Assembly (NCBI GenBank): GCA_001917665.1
Contig: MNEL01000016.1
Location: 1-64,000, forward strand
Length of the DNA stretch: 64,000 nt
Direction: 5' to 3'
Source of the DNA: Gemmatimonadetes bacterium 13_1_40CM_69_22
GTDB lineage: Bacteria; Gemmatimonadota; Gemmatimonadetes; Gemmatimonadales; GWC2-71-9
Positions 36,738 to 43,905 of the stretch are shown here, in pieces (the first letter of the stretch is position 1; each line of letters opens with the position of its first letter). Both the position numbers and the translations under genes were made by a program. The notes beneath the pieces are model-generated. The model was not told the DNA's origin. It worked only from the letters and a program-made list of their open reading frames with translations, and did not search any database.

Positions 36738-38846
36738 ATGTCGCGCAGCACGATCCTCGGCATCGTCCTCGTCACAGCGGTGTCGCCAGCACGGCTCGAC
36801 GCCCAGCAGCAGCCGTTCACGCTCGAGCAAGCGCTGAGCGCCCCGTTCCCCGATGAGCTCGTGGCCGCCCCTGCCGGTGGCGCGATCGCCTGGGTCTACA
36901 ACGCGCAGGGCGCCCGCAACCTTTGGATCGCGACACCGCCCGAGTACCAGGGCCGGGCGCTGACGACCTACAAAGAGGACGAGGGACAGGAGCTCGGCGA
37001 GCTCGCCTGGACCCCCGACGGACGGGCGCTCGTGTACGTGCGCGGCGGTGCCAGCAACAGCCGCGGCGAGTACCCCAACCCGCTGTCGCTGCCCGCAGGC
37101 GTCGAGCAGGGGCTCTGGATCGTCGCCGCCGCGGGCAGTCTCCCGCGCCGGCTGGGCGAAGGCCATTCCCCGGCTGTGTCCCCGAAGGGCGATCGGGTTG
37201 CCTTCCTCAAGCAGGGACAGGTCTGGTGGGTGCCGCTCGCCGACAGCGCGAAGCCCGAACAGCTGGTCCACGCCCGCGGCACGGCCCAGGCGCTGCGCTG
37301 GTCCCCGGACGGCGCGAAGCTCGCGTTCGCGAGCGGCCGGGGCGACCACGGATTCATCGGGGTGTACGACGTCGCGGCCAAGACGCTCCGGTTCCTGGAC
37401 CCGAGCGTGGACCGCGACGAGGAGCCGGTGTGGTCTCCCGACGGAGCGCAGATCGCGTTCATCCGCATCCCGGCGGCCGAGCCCACCTTGCCCTTCACGC
37501 CCCGGCGCGCCGCGCCGCCTTGGTCGATCCGCGTCGCCGACGTTGCGACCGGCCGGGGACGGGAAGTGTGGAAGGCTGACGCGGGTCGGGGCAGCGCGTT
37601 CCGAGAGATCGTCGCCGAGAATCAGCTGCTGTGGGGTGCGGAGAGCCGCCTGGTCTTCCCCTGGGAGAAAGAGGGCTGGACGCACCTGTATGCGGTGCCG
37701 TTGTCCGGCGGCGCCGCCGCCCTGTTGACGCCGGGGGCATTCGAGGTGGAGCACCTAACGCTCACGCCCGACGGTCGTGAGGTCGTCTTCTCATCCAATC
37801 AGGACGACATCGACCGCCGCCACGTGTGGCGCGTGAGCGTGGCCGGTGGCAAGCCGCAGGCCGTCACGAGCGGCACCGGGATCGAGTGGGCGCCGGCCGT
37901 GGCGAGTGACGGAAAGGCGATCGCGTTCCTGCGTGCGGACGCGCGCAAGCCGCCCCGCCCGGCGATCCTCACGGGCTCGGGGCCGGCCCGCGAGCTCGCG
38001 ACCGGTGTGATCCCGGGCGAGTTCCCCGAAGCGGCGCTCGTGGAGCCGCAGCAGGTGCTGCTATCGGCTTCCGACGGCGTGATCGTCCACGGCCAGCTCT
38101 TCCTGCCCCGGAACCTGCGGCCGGGCGAGCGCCGGCCCGCGGTGATCTTCTTCCACGGCGGCTCGCGGCGCGAGATGCTGCTCGGCTGGCATTACCTCTA
38201 CTACTATCGCAACGCCTACGCGCTGAACCAGTACCTCGCGAGCCGGGGGTTCATCGTGCTCTCGGTGAACTACCGCAGCGGCATCGGCTATGGGCTGGAG
38301 TTCCGCGAGGCCCTCCATTACGGGGCGCAGGGCGCCAGTGAATTCGGCGACGTGCTCGGCGCGGGGCTCTACCTGCGCGGCCGCGGCGACGTGGATCCGA
38401 AGCGCATCGGCCTGTGGGGCGGCTCCTACGGCGGATTCCTCACCGCGATGGGCCTCGCCCGCGCCTCGGACCTGTTCGCGGCCGGCGTGGACCTGCACGG
38501 CGTGCATCAGTGGAACGTGGAGATCCGCAACTGGGTGCCGGACTACGACCCGGAGAAGCGCGCCGATTTCGCCAAGCTCGCGCTCGAGTCGTCGCCGATC
38601 GCGTACGTCAAGGACTGGCGCTCCCCCGTGCTGCTGATCCAGGGGGACGACGACCGCAACGTGCAGTTCAGCCAGACGGTCGATCTGGCGGCGGCGCTGC
38701 GGCCACTGGGCGTCGAGGTAGAGCAGCTCGTGTTCCCCGACGAAGTGCACGATTTCCTGACGCACGCGCACTGGCTCGCGGCCTATCACGCGGCAGCGGA
38801 ATTCCTGGAGCGGCGGCTGGGGAGCCCGCGGACGGCGAGCCGGTAG
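36738..38846 (+). CDS. secreted S9-family prolyl oligopeptidase / dipeptidyl peptidase
   Basis: 702 residues from the ATG at 36738, with AGGAGG five to ten bases upstream and a signal peptide (SRSTILGIVLVTAVSPARLDAQ). N-terminal beta-propeller of WD40-like TolB repeats (LAWTPDGRALVYVRGG, LRWSPDGAKLAFASG, PVWSPDGAQIAFIR), then an alpha/beta-hydrolase domain: nucleophile Ser563 in GLWGGSYGGFLT, Asp in QGDDDRNVQFS, His in PDEVHDFL. It should cleave short peptides after proline or similar residues in the periplasm, a good match to the upstream peptide transporter. A hairpin follows the stop. Confidence 0.9.
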   Translation: MSRSTILGIVLVTAVSPARLDAQQQPFTLEQALSAPFPDELVAAPAGGAIAWVYNAQGARNLWIATPPEYQGRALTTYKEDEGQELGELAWTPDGRALVYVRGGASNSRGEYPNPLSLPAGVEQGLWIVAAAGSLPRRLGEGHSPAVSPKGDRVAFLKQGQVWWVPLADSAKPEQLVHARGTAQALRWSPDGAKLAFASGRGDHGFIGVYDVAAKTLRFLDPSVDRDEEPVWSPDGAQIAFIRIPAAEPTLPFTPRRAAPPWSIRVADVATGRGREVWKADAGRGSAFREIVAENQLLWGAESRLVFPWEKEGWTHLYAVPLSGGAAALLTPGAFEVEHLTLTPDGREVVFSSNQDDIDRRHVWRVSVAGGKPQAVTSGTGIEWAPAVASDGKAIAFLRADARKPPRPAILTGSGPARELATGVIPGEFPEAALVEPQQVLLSASDGVIVHGQLFLPRNLRPGERRPAVIFFHGGSRREMLLGWHYLYYYRNAYALNQYLASRGFIVLSVNYRSGIGYGLEFREALHYGAQGASEFGDVLGAGLYLRGRGDVDPKRIGLWGGSYGGFLTAMGLARASDLFAAGVDLHGVHQWNVEIRNWVPDYDPEKRADFAKLALESSPIAYVKDWRSPVLLIQGDDDRNVQFSQTVDLAAALRPLGVEVEQLVFPDEVHDFLTHAHWLAAYHAAAEFLERRLGSPRTASR

Positions 38847-38850
38847 ACCT

Positions 38851-38868
38851 CCCGCGCTCGCGCGCGGG
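38851..38868 (+). terminator. hairpin after the S9 peptidase gene
   Basis: CCCGCGC-TCGC-GCGCGGG, a perfect seven-base stem five bases after the stop codon. No T-run. A second small hairpin CCGCGG-CCAG-CCGCGG lies at 38924-38939. Confidence 0.5.
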
Positions 38869-38880
38869 CTCAGTGCCCAA

Positions 38881-38904
38881 CTGACCCCGGGCGCAAGCCC
38901 GGGG
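38881..38904. repeat. REP (family A), forward copy upstream of the RAYT gene
   Basis: CTGA followed by CCCCGGGC-GCAA-GCCCGGGG (38885-38904). Confidence 0.9.
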
Positions 38905-39000
38905 ATGACCTCCCCCCCCGGAACCGCGGCCAGCCGCGGATTTCGGTGTCGTGGGGCGAAGATCGGGTACACGGAATCGGTGTGCGGACCCCAGTTTCTG

Positions 39001-39028
39001 CTGACCCCGGGCTTGCGTCCGGGGTCAG
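39001..39028. repeat. REP (family A), inverted copy adjoining the RAYT start
   Basis: CTGACCCCGGGC-TTGC-GTCCGGGGTCAG, one mismatch in the stem, loop TTGC meaning reverse orientation. It lies 24 bases before the transposase start, opposite in orientation to the array behind the gene. Confidence 0.9.
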
Positions 39029-39051
39029 TGAACAACCGCTGCTGGGACGAA

Positions 39052-39516
39052 ATGTCCAGTCACCACGCTTACCAGATGTACGCTCACATCACCTGGCATA
39101 CCTGGAAGCGAGTCGGGTGTGTGGACTCGGCGGCGGCGGGCGATGTGCAGAGTGCCGTAAGGAGCGCATGCCGGGCGACCGGCGTGCGATTGCTCCGGGG
39201 CGCCGTATTAGCGGATCACGTACATCTCGTCGTCAGTTTCCGCCCGGACATTCGATTGAGCGACTTTGTTCGGCTCGCAAAATCCGTCGCAGCGACACGT
39301 ACCAATCGGCGCACCACTGGCTCCGTCCGCTGGGCGCGCGGCTACTTCGTGACCACGATTCACAAACGGGATCTCACACCCGTCATCCACTATGTAGCAC
39401 GTCAGTTCCAGCGGCACCAAGATTTGGTCCCACGAGACACCAGAGTGCCCCGGGGACTAACTGACCCCGGGCGCAAGCCCGGGGTGGCTGAGAACCCGAG
39501 TCGGGAAGGTGACTGA
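39052..39516 (+). CDS. REP-associated tyrosine transposase (RAYT), IS200-like HUH
   Basis: 154 residues from the ATG at 39052 (MYAHIT at 39076 is an alternative). Y1 transposase features: N-terminal strand YAHITWHTWKRVG, HUH motif His56-Val-His58 in ADHVHLVVSF, and catalytic Tyr114 in IHYVARQFQRHQ. These single-strand nucleases cut and join at hairpins. It stands alone with no tnpB or accessory gene, flanked by inverted copies of a REP palindrome, the defining context of RAYTs. The C-terminal 20 residues (GLTDPGRKPGVAENPSREGD) are simply the translated first REP unit, and the stop is in the second unit. The core is intact and likely active or recently active. Confidence 0.88.
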   Translation: MSSHHAYQMYAHITWHTWKRVGCVDSAAAGDVQSAVRSACRATGVRLLRGAVLADHVHLVVSFRPDIRLSDFVRLAKSVAATRTNRRTTGSVRWARGYFVTTIHKRDLTPVIHYVARQFQRHQDLVPRDTRVPRGLTDPGRKPGVAENPSREGD

Positions 39517-39696
39517 CCCCGGGCGCAAGCCCGGGGTGGCTGAGAACCCGAGTCGGGAGGGTGACTGACCCCGGGCGCAAGCCCGGGGTGGCTGAGAACC
39601 CGATTCGGGAGGGTGACCGACCCCGGGCGCAAGCCCGGGGTGGCTGAGAACCCGAGTCGGGAGGGTGACTGACCCCGGGCGCAAGCCCGGGGTAAA
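39461..39696. repeat. REP array: five family A units with a 52-bp period
   Basis: The palindrome CCCCGGGC-GCAA-GCCCGGGG begins at 39465, 39517, 39569, 39621 and 39673, exactly 52 bases apart. Each full unit also has a small second palindrome (CCCGAGTCGGG, CCCGATTCGGG in one). Units are nearly identical, with single changes such as GACCGA for GACTGA in the fourth. The last unit is truncated after the palindrome. Confidence 0.97.
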
Positions 39697-39721
39697 CGAC
39701 CCGGGGTGGGTTCTGTACGGT

Positions 39722-39745
39722 CCCCGGGCTTGCGCCCGGGGTCAG
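39722..39745. repeat. REP (family A), inverted copy closing the array
   Basis: CCCCGGGC-TTGC-GCCCGGGG at 39722-39741, reverse orientation, ending one base before the stop codon of the POT transporter gene (39746-39748, minus strand). It could serve as that gene's terminator. Confidence 0.9.
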
Positions 39746-41077
39746 TTAGCGCACCCCCCCCATCAGGTTCCGCACCGGCCGAAGGAGCAGGAACATCACC
39801 AACGCGGCGCCCAGCGTCACCGCCGCGGTGGCGCCGAACAATGTCGGGAGCGGCGTCGTGCTGATGAAGCCGGCCGACCAGCCGGCCAGCTTGTTGCCGA
39901 GGGCGTTCGAGAGGAAGAACACACCCATCATCAGCCCGACGATCCGCGCCGGCGCGAGCTTCGTCACGACCGAGAGCCCCACAGGGTAGAGACACACCTC
40001 GCCGAGCTCCTCGATGAAATACGCACCCACGAGCCACAGGGGGCTGACCTTCACACCGCCTTGCGCGGCTGCTCCCGCCGGCATGAGCAGAACGAACGCC
40101 AGGCCCACGAACATCAGCGCGAGCGCGAACTTCGCCGGGGACGATGGCTGGCGCGGGCCGAGTCTCACCCACAGCCACGCGAACACAGGCGACAGGAGAA
40201 TCACGAACGCCGCCTGAACGGACACGAACCACGAGGCGTACAGCTTGAGGCTCAGGAGCTCGAGTCGCACGTAGCGGTCCGCGAACAGCGTGAGCGTGGA
40301 CCCGGCCTGCTCATACGCCCCCCAAAACAGGGACGCGAACAGGAAGAACACCACCACGGCGGCCATGCGCTTCCAGTCCTCGGCGGTGAAGCCGCCCTGG
40401 CTGACCCCGGGCGCAAGCCCGGGGCTCTCCGTGGCTGGTTTGGGGCGCGCGGCGAGGCGGTCCAGCGCCGGCTGGAGGCGGCTTCGCCCGGCGACATACT
40501 GGATCAGCCCCAGAGTCATGCCGACACCGGCGCACGCGAACCCGAGGTGCCAATCAATTCCCTCGGCGATCTTCCCGGCGACGATCGGCCCGAACAGCGC
40601 GCCGAGGTTGATGCCCATATAGAAGATCGAGAACCCCGCGTCCCGTCGCTCATCCTCCTGCTCGTACAGTGACCCGACGAGGGTGGAGGCGTTGGGCTTC
40701 AACAATCCCGTCCCAATGACGATGAGCGAAAGGCCGGCGTAGAAGAACGGCAACGGGTGGAAGGCGAGGGTGAAATGGCCCAGCGCGATGATGGCCCCCC
40801 CGACGAGCACGCTGCGGTATTGCCCGAGCCAGCGGTCGGCGACGACGCCGCCAAGGATCGCCGCCAACCAGACGCTGCTGACGTAGTTGCCGTAGACCGC
40901 GCCCGCGTGCTGATCCGTGAAGCCGAGCGCCTTGACCATATAAAGGATCAAGAAACCCCGCATCCCGTAGTAGCTGAACCGTTCCCACATCTCCGTGAAG
41001 AAGAGGGTGGACAGTCCGCGGGGATGCCCGAACCAGCCCGTGTCGGACGCGAGGGGGATGGTGCGCGGCGCGGCCAT
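39746..41077 (-). CDS. POT/PTR-family proton-dependent oligopeptide transporter
   Basis: 443 residues from the ATG at 41077. PTR2 hallmarks: FFTEMWERFSYYGMRGFLIL (first helix, ExxER), GGVVADRWLGQYRSVLVGG, LLKPNASTLVGSLY, SIFYMGINLGALFGPI, and the C-terminal EELGEVCLYPVGLSVVTKLAP. About 12-14 membrane segments. It imports di- and tripeptides with protons. In the loop between helices six and seven there is an in-frame REP copy, read TESPGLAPGVSQGG. It is the last gene of a minus-strand operon and overlaps the preceding gene by one base (TGATG). Confidence 0.92.
   Translation of the reverse strand: MAAPRTIPLASDTGWFGHPRGLSTLFFTEMWERFSYYGMRGFLILYMVKALGFTDQHAGAVYGNYVSSVWLAAILGGVVADRWLGQYRSVLVGGAIIALGHFTLAFHPLPFFYAGLSLIVIGTGLLKPNASTLVGSLYEQEDERRDAGFSIFYMGINLGALFGPIVAGKIAEGIDWHLGFACAGVGMTLGLIQYVAGRSRLQPALDRLAARPKPATESPGLAPGVSQGGFTAEDWKRMAAVVVFFLFASLFWGAYEQAGSTLTLFADRYVRLELLSLKLYASWFVSVQAAFVILLSPVFAWLWVRLGPRQPSSPAKFALALMFVGLAFVLLMPAGAAAQGGVKVSPLWLVGAYFIEELGEVCLYPVGLSVVTKLAPARIVGLMMGVFFLSNALGNKLAGWSAGFISTTPLPTLFGATAAVTLGAALVMFLLLRPVRNLMGGVR
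40401..40424. repeat. REP (family A) copy inside the POT transporter gene
   Basis: CTGACCCCGGGC-GCAA-GCCCGGGG (palindrome 40405-40424). The minus-strand gene reads it as SPGLAPGVSQ in the central cytoplasmic loop, keeping the frame. Confidence 0.92.
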
Positions 41078-41571
41078 CAGTCGAACAGCTCGTTTTGATC
41101 GACGGATTCCGGCGCCTGCGGTGTCTTCAGGATGTCTCCCAGCCGCTGCTCCCACAGCTCGACGTCGAAGCGGTGCTCCTGCTGCAGCGCGCGCCGCAGC
41201 GCCGGGGAGAAGTCGTGCAACGCGGCGAGCAGCTCGGTGATCGCCTCGCGCAACGCCTGCACCTGAAAGCCGGCGTCGCTTGCACCCATGTCCTCGAGGA
41301 TGCTCTGCTCGGTCCGCGAGGCGATGATCGGCTCCGCGCGCCCCTCGACGAACACGTTGGTCCGGCGCTTGGGTCCACGATCTTCCTCGATGGGCATCAG
41401 CCCGAGGATAGTGTCCGAGCGCCAGTACTTGCCGTAGCCGAGAAAGACCATGCGGTCGCGCTTGATGTCCATGGTGCCTCCGGAACGTCGTCCGTCCTGC
41501 GTCGGCCGGTCCCCGTACCACTCCCGCAGCGTGTGGCGGACGGCGGACCAGAGACGACCGAACACGCTCAT
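41077..41571 (-). CDS. small protein of unknown function, possibly RemA/DUF370-like
   Basis: 164 residues from the ATG at 41571 (MSVFGRLWSAVRHTLREWYG). The central part (RMVFLGYGKYWRSDTILGLM, then PKRRTNVFVEGRAEPIIASR) has weak resemblance to the RemA/DUF370 pattern (G-F-G-N ... R-R-T-R-A-V-I). A helical C-terminus (FQVQALREAITELLAALHDF) follows. No signal peptide. It overlaps both neighbours in a tightly packed operon. The family proposal is a low-confidence guess. Confidence 0.45.
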   Translation of the reverse strand: MSVFGRLWSAVRHTLREWYGDRPTQDGRRSGGTMDIKRDRMVFLGYGKYWRSDTILGLMPIEEDRGPKRRTNVFVEGRAEPIIASRTEQSILEDMGASDAGFQVQALREAITELLAALHDFSPALRRALQQEHRFDVELWEQRLGDILKTPQAPESVDQNELFD

Positions 41572-42551
41572 CGCTTGCGCCGCGCGAGGACGTCCTGGAG
41601 GACGACCCGGTCGATCTTCCCGTCCATCCGCACCCGCACGTCGTAGTTCTCCCAGTACATGAAGTTGGCGAGCGCTTCGAGAAACCTCCGGTTCGCGACG
41701 CCCTGGGACGCGTCCAGCCACTTGTCCTTCTGGTTGAGCGGCTCGCGCAACAGGATCGGCTCGAGCTGCTTCACGATGTCGGGAGTGATCGGGATCAAGT
41801 CCTCGGCGCGGCTCGTGAAGAAGTACAGTCGGTGCAGCCCGTACAGCCGCTCGAGCTCGCGAATCGGATTGGTGTCGTCGTACACGCGGATATCGATGTA
41901 GCGGTCGGTCCCGCCCAGGTAGCCGGCGTTCTTGCGCACGACCAGCAGCGCCGCGGATTCCATCCCCCGCTTGTCCCCACCGCCCGCCTGCCCGGCCTTG
42001 AGCGCCGCCATCAGCCGGTCGGCAAGCGCGCCCGTCGAGCGCTCAAACGCCTCCGCCATATTCTTGACGGTCTGGTCGGACACCATGATGTTCGCCTGCG
42101 CGGCGAACGTTCGCCCGGTGATGAGCTGCCCCTTCCCGCCCAGCGCCTGCCCGCCCGCTCTCCCGCCCGCCCAGTCGAAGCACGAATCCCCGGTCCAGCT
42201 GGCGGCGTTGCCGCGCCCGTCGACCATGCCGACCTGGCGTTGGGCCGGCCGCGGGTCGCCGCGCATCACCACGCGCAGCGCCTCGGGCGCCGTCGCGCCC
42301 AGCGCCATCAGCTCGAGGCCTTTCTCGCCGTAGTCGGTGTTACTCAGCGACTGGGTGGCCACCGCACCGATCCCCGCCCGCGCCCACGGCACGAGGCCGC
42401 CGACGTTCGGGAACTTTGACTGCACAGCGACTCCGAGATCGCCGGTCGCGGAGTCGTAGGCGACGATGCTGTAGGTGTGGGCGCGCTTCGAGAGGTCCGG
42501 CGGACGAGCGGGCGGGTGCTGCAGCGCGAGACTCGCGAGCAGGAGCAGCAC
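41568..42551 (-). CDS. DUF1028-family protein
   Basis: 327 residues from a GTG at 42551 with a short hydrophobic leader. DUF1028 signature: HTYSIVAYDSATGDLGVAVQSKFP, VGGLVPWARAGIGAVATQS, MVDGRGNAASWTGDSCFDWAG, and ITGRTFAAQANIMVSDQTV. The family looks like a self-processing Ntn-type hydrolase domain, but its reaction is not established; the C-terminal third is variable. Co-transcribed with the coiled-coil protein and POT transporter. ATGA-type coupling with the following gene (41568-41571). Confidence 0.85.
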   Translation of the reverse strand: MLLLLASLALQHPPARPPDLSKRAHTYSIVAYDSATGDLGVAVQSKFPNVGGLVPWARAGIGAVATQSLSNTDYGEKGLELMALGATAPEALRVVMRGDPRPAQRQVGMVDGRGNAASWTGDSCFDWAGGRAGGQALGGKGQLITGRTFAAQANIMVSDQTVKNMAEAFERSTGALADRLMAALKAGQAGGGDKRGMESAALLVVRKNAGYLGGTDRYIDIRVYDDTNPIRELERLYGLHRLYFFTSRAEDLIPITPDIVKQLEPILLREPLNQKDKWLDASQGVANRRFLEALANFMYWENYDVRVRMDGKIDRVVLQDVLARRKR

Positions 42552-42554
42552 GCG

Positions 42555-43130
42555 TCAGTCCCTCTTCATCTTCTTCTTGAGCTCCCGGAGCTGCTGGTCG
42601 GCAGCGGCCTCCCGCGCCGTGCGGTCCAGGTCCGATTTGAGCAGCTCGTCCCGCAGGTCCGTCCCTTCCCCCGGCCGCACGCCGCCCGCCTCCTGCAGAT
42701 CACGCCAGGCGCGCTCGGCGGAGCGTTCGGCTTCGGTGAGCGGCCGGTCGCGCTCGGCGCGCCCCAGCTGCGCCTGCATATCGGCGAGCTCCCGCTCGTA
42801 CAGCGCCAGCTCGTCCTTCAGGGCCGCGAGCTTGCGCTCGAGCACCCCCACGCGCTCGCGATGCTTCGCCGCGAACCGCCCGGCCACCGCGACCGTCTCC
42901 TGGTCCTGGATCTCGGCGGCGAGCCGGCCGCGCCGCTCGGCGTCGGCCAGCCGCTGGCGCTCGACGGCCAGCTCCCCGTCCGCGCGCGTCACCGCCTGGC
43001 GGGTCTCCTGCACGGACACCTTCGCCTCCACCACCGCCTCGCGCATCTGACGCGCCAGGTCGCGCAAGTTCCCGGGCGGCGTCGCCGCGTCGAGGGCGGC
43101 GCGCAGGGCGTCCCGCAGGCGCTCGAACAC
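42555..43130 (-). CDS. coiled-coil protein, PspA/IM30-like
   Basis: 191 residues from a GTG at 43130 (FERLRDALRAALDAATPPGN); the longer frame upstream is the shadow of the zinc-ribbon gene. Nearly all helix with heptad character: LARQMREAVVEAKVSVQETR, VGVLERKLAALKDELALYER. It resembles short PspA-type proteins, which stabilise membranes, but coiled coils are easily confused. Conserved end LRELKKKMKRD is basic. Lies 8 bases after the zinc-ribbon gene. Confidence 0.55.
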   Translation of the reverse strand: MFERLRDALRAALDAATPPGNLRDLARQMREAVVEAKVSVQETRQAVTRADGELAVERQRLADAERRGRLAAEIQDQETVAVAGRFAAKHRERVGVLERKLAALKDELALYERELADMQAQLGRAERDRPLTEAERSAERAWRDLQEAGGVRPGEGTDLRDELLKSDLDRTAREAAADQQLRELKKKMKRD

Positions 43131-43138
43131 GGGGCGCG

Positions 43139-43303
43139 CTAGCTTTTCCGAACCGTCTTCGCGAAGAACGCCGAGTACACCCGCTCCACCGCGCGCGACC
43201 TGCACTTGGGGCAAGCGGGCCGCTTGCGGCCGTGCTCCTCGATCGCCTCTTGCTGGCTGAAGCGCTTGCGGCACTTCGTGCAGCGGTATTCGTAGATCGG
43301 CAT
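43139..43303 (-). CDS. FmdB-type zinc-ribbon protein
   Basis: 54 residues from the ATG at 43303 (MPIYEYRCTKCRKRF, then CPKCRSRAVERVYS). The four cysteines in two CxxC knuckles and the opening MPxYEYxC are diagnostic of the FmdB/CxxC_CXXC_SSSS family. Function unknown, possibly regulatory. First gene of the minus-strand operon ending with the POT transporter. Confidence 0.85.
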   Translation of the reverse strand: MPIYEYRCTKCRKRFSQQEAIEEHGRKRPACPKCRSRAVERVYSAFFAKTVRKS

Positions 43304-43380
43304 GGCGGCATGAACGTATTCCGCGCCCAAACGGTGGTCAAGTTGACGGAATGCGCTGCGGTCTCAGTATTGATGGCGCT

Positions 43381-43905
43381 ATGACCACGCGCACGCGCGG
43401 CGCCGCCGCCTTCGCCCTTGCGGCCGCCGTGGCCTGCAACCAAGGCCTGGAGCCGGCCCCGGCGCCGACCAGCTGTCCACCGGGGTTCGTCGGCGTGTGC
43501 GGGACCGTGAGCTTCGTCGGTCAGGTCCCGGAAAGCACGGCCAAGGTGTTCGTCGTGGCATTCGATACCTTCCCGAAAAGCCAGAACGACCTGTTCAAGT
43601 TCAAGCCGCAGCCCAGCCCGCCGAACCTCCCGCTCGGCGGCCCACCGTTCTTCTATACCCTGCCGCTCCCGTCCGGCCGGTACGAGTGGGTCCTCGCAGT
43701 CTGGCAGAAGCAGGGGACGCTCAGCCCGACCAATGCCGACAGCCTGCTGCGTGAGACGGGGTTCTACCACGACAAGGGCGACACGACGGTGCACGGCTCG
43801 GGGATCGTGATCGTCAACGCCGGAACGGGCACGGACTCGATCGACTTCGTGGTGGACTTCAACAACATGCACCGCGTCTGCTATTACTTCCCGCCGTGCC
43901 CGTGA
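43381..43905 (+). CDS. secreted lipoprotein of unknown function
   Basis: 174 residues from the ATG at 43381. Lipoprotein leader ending AAVAC (MTTRTRGAAAFALAAAVAC). Beta-rich body with GTVSFVGQVPESTAKVFVVA and GPPFFYTLPLPSGRYEWVLAV, like carboxypeptidase-regulatory or transthyretin-type domains. It overlaps the TonB receptor start by about ten bases, so it may be a surface partner of that receptor. Confidence 0.6.
   Translation: MTTRTRGAAAFALAAAVACNQGLEPAPAPTSCPPGFVGVCGTVSFVGQVPESTAKVFVVAFDTFPKSQNDLFKFKPQPSPPNLPLGGPPFFYTLPLPSGRYEWVLAVWQKQGTLSPTNADSLLRETGFYHDKGDTTVHGSGIVIVNAGTGTDSIDFVVDFNNMHRVCYYFPPCP

Noticed and set aside
39461-39745. Five evenly spaced repeats resembling a CRISPR array
   Set aside because: The intervals between palindromes are nearly identical to each other, not unique spacers, no cas gene is near, and a RAYT transposase adjoins; it is a tandem REP array.
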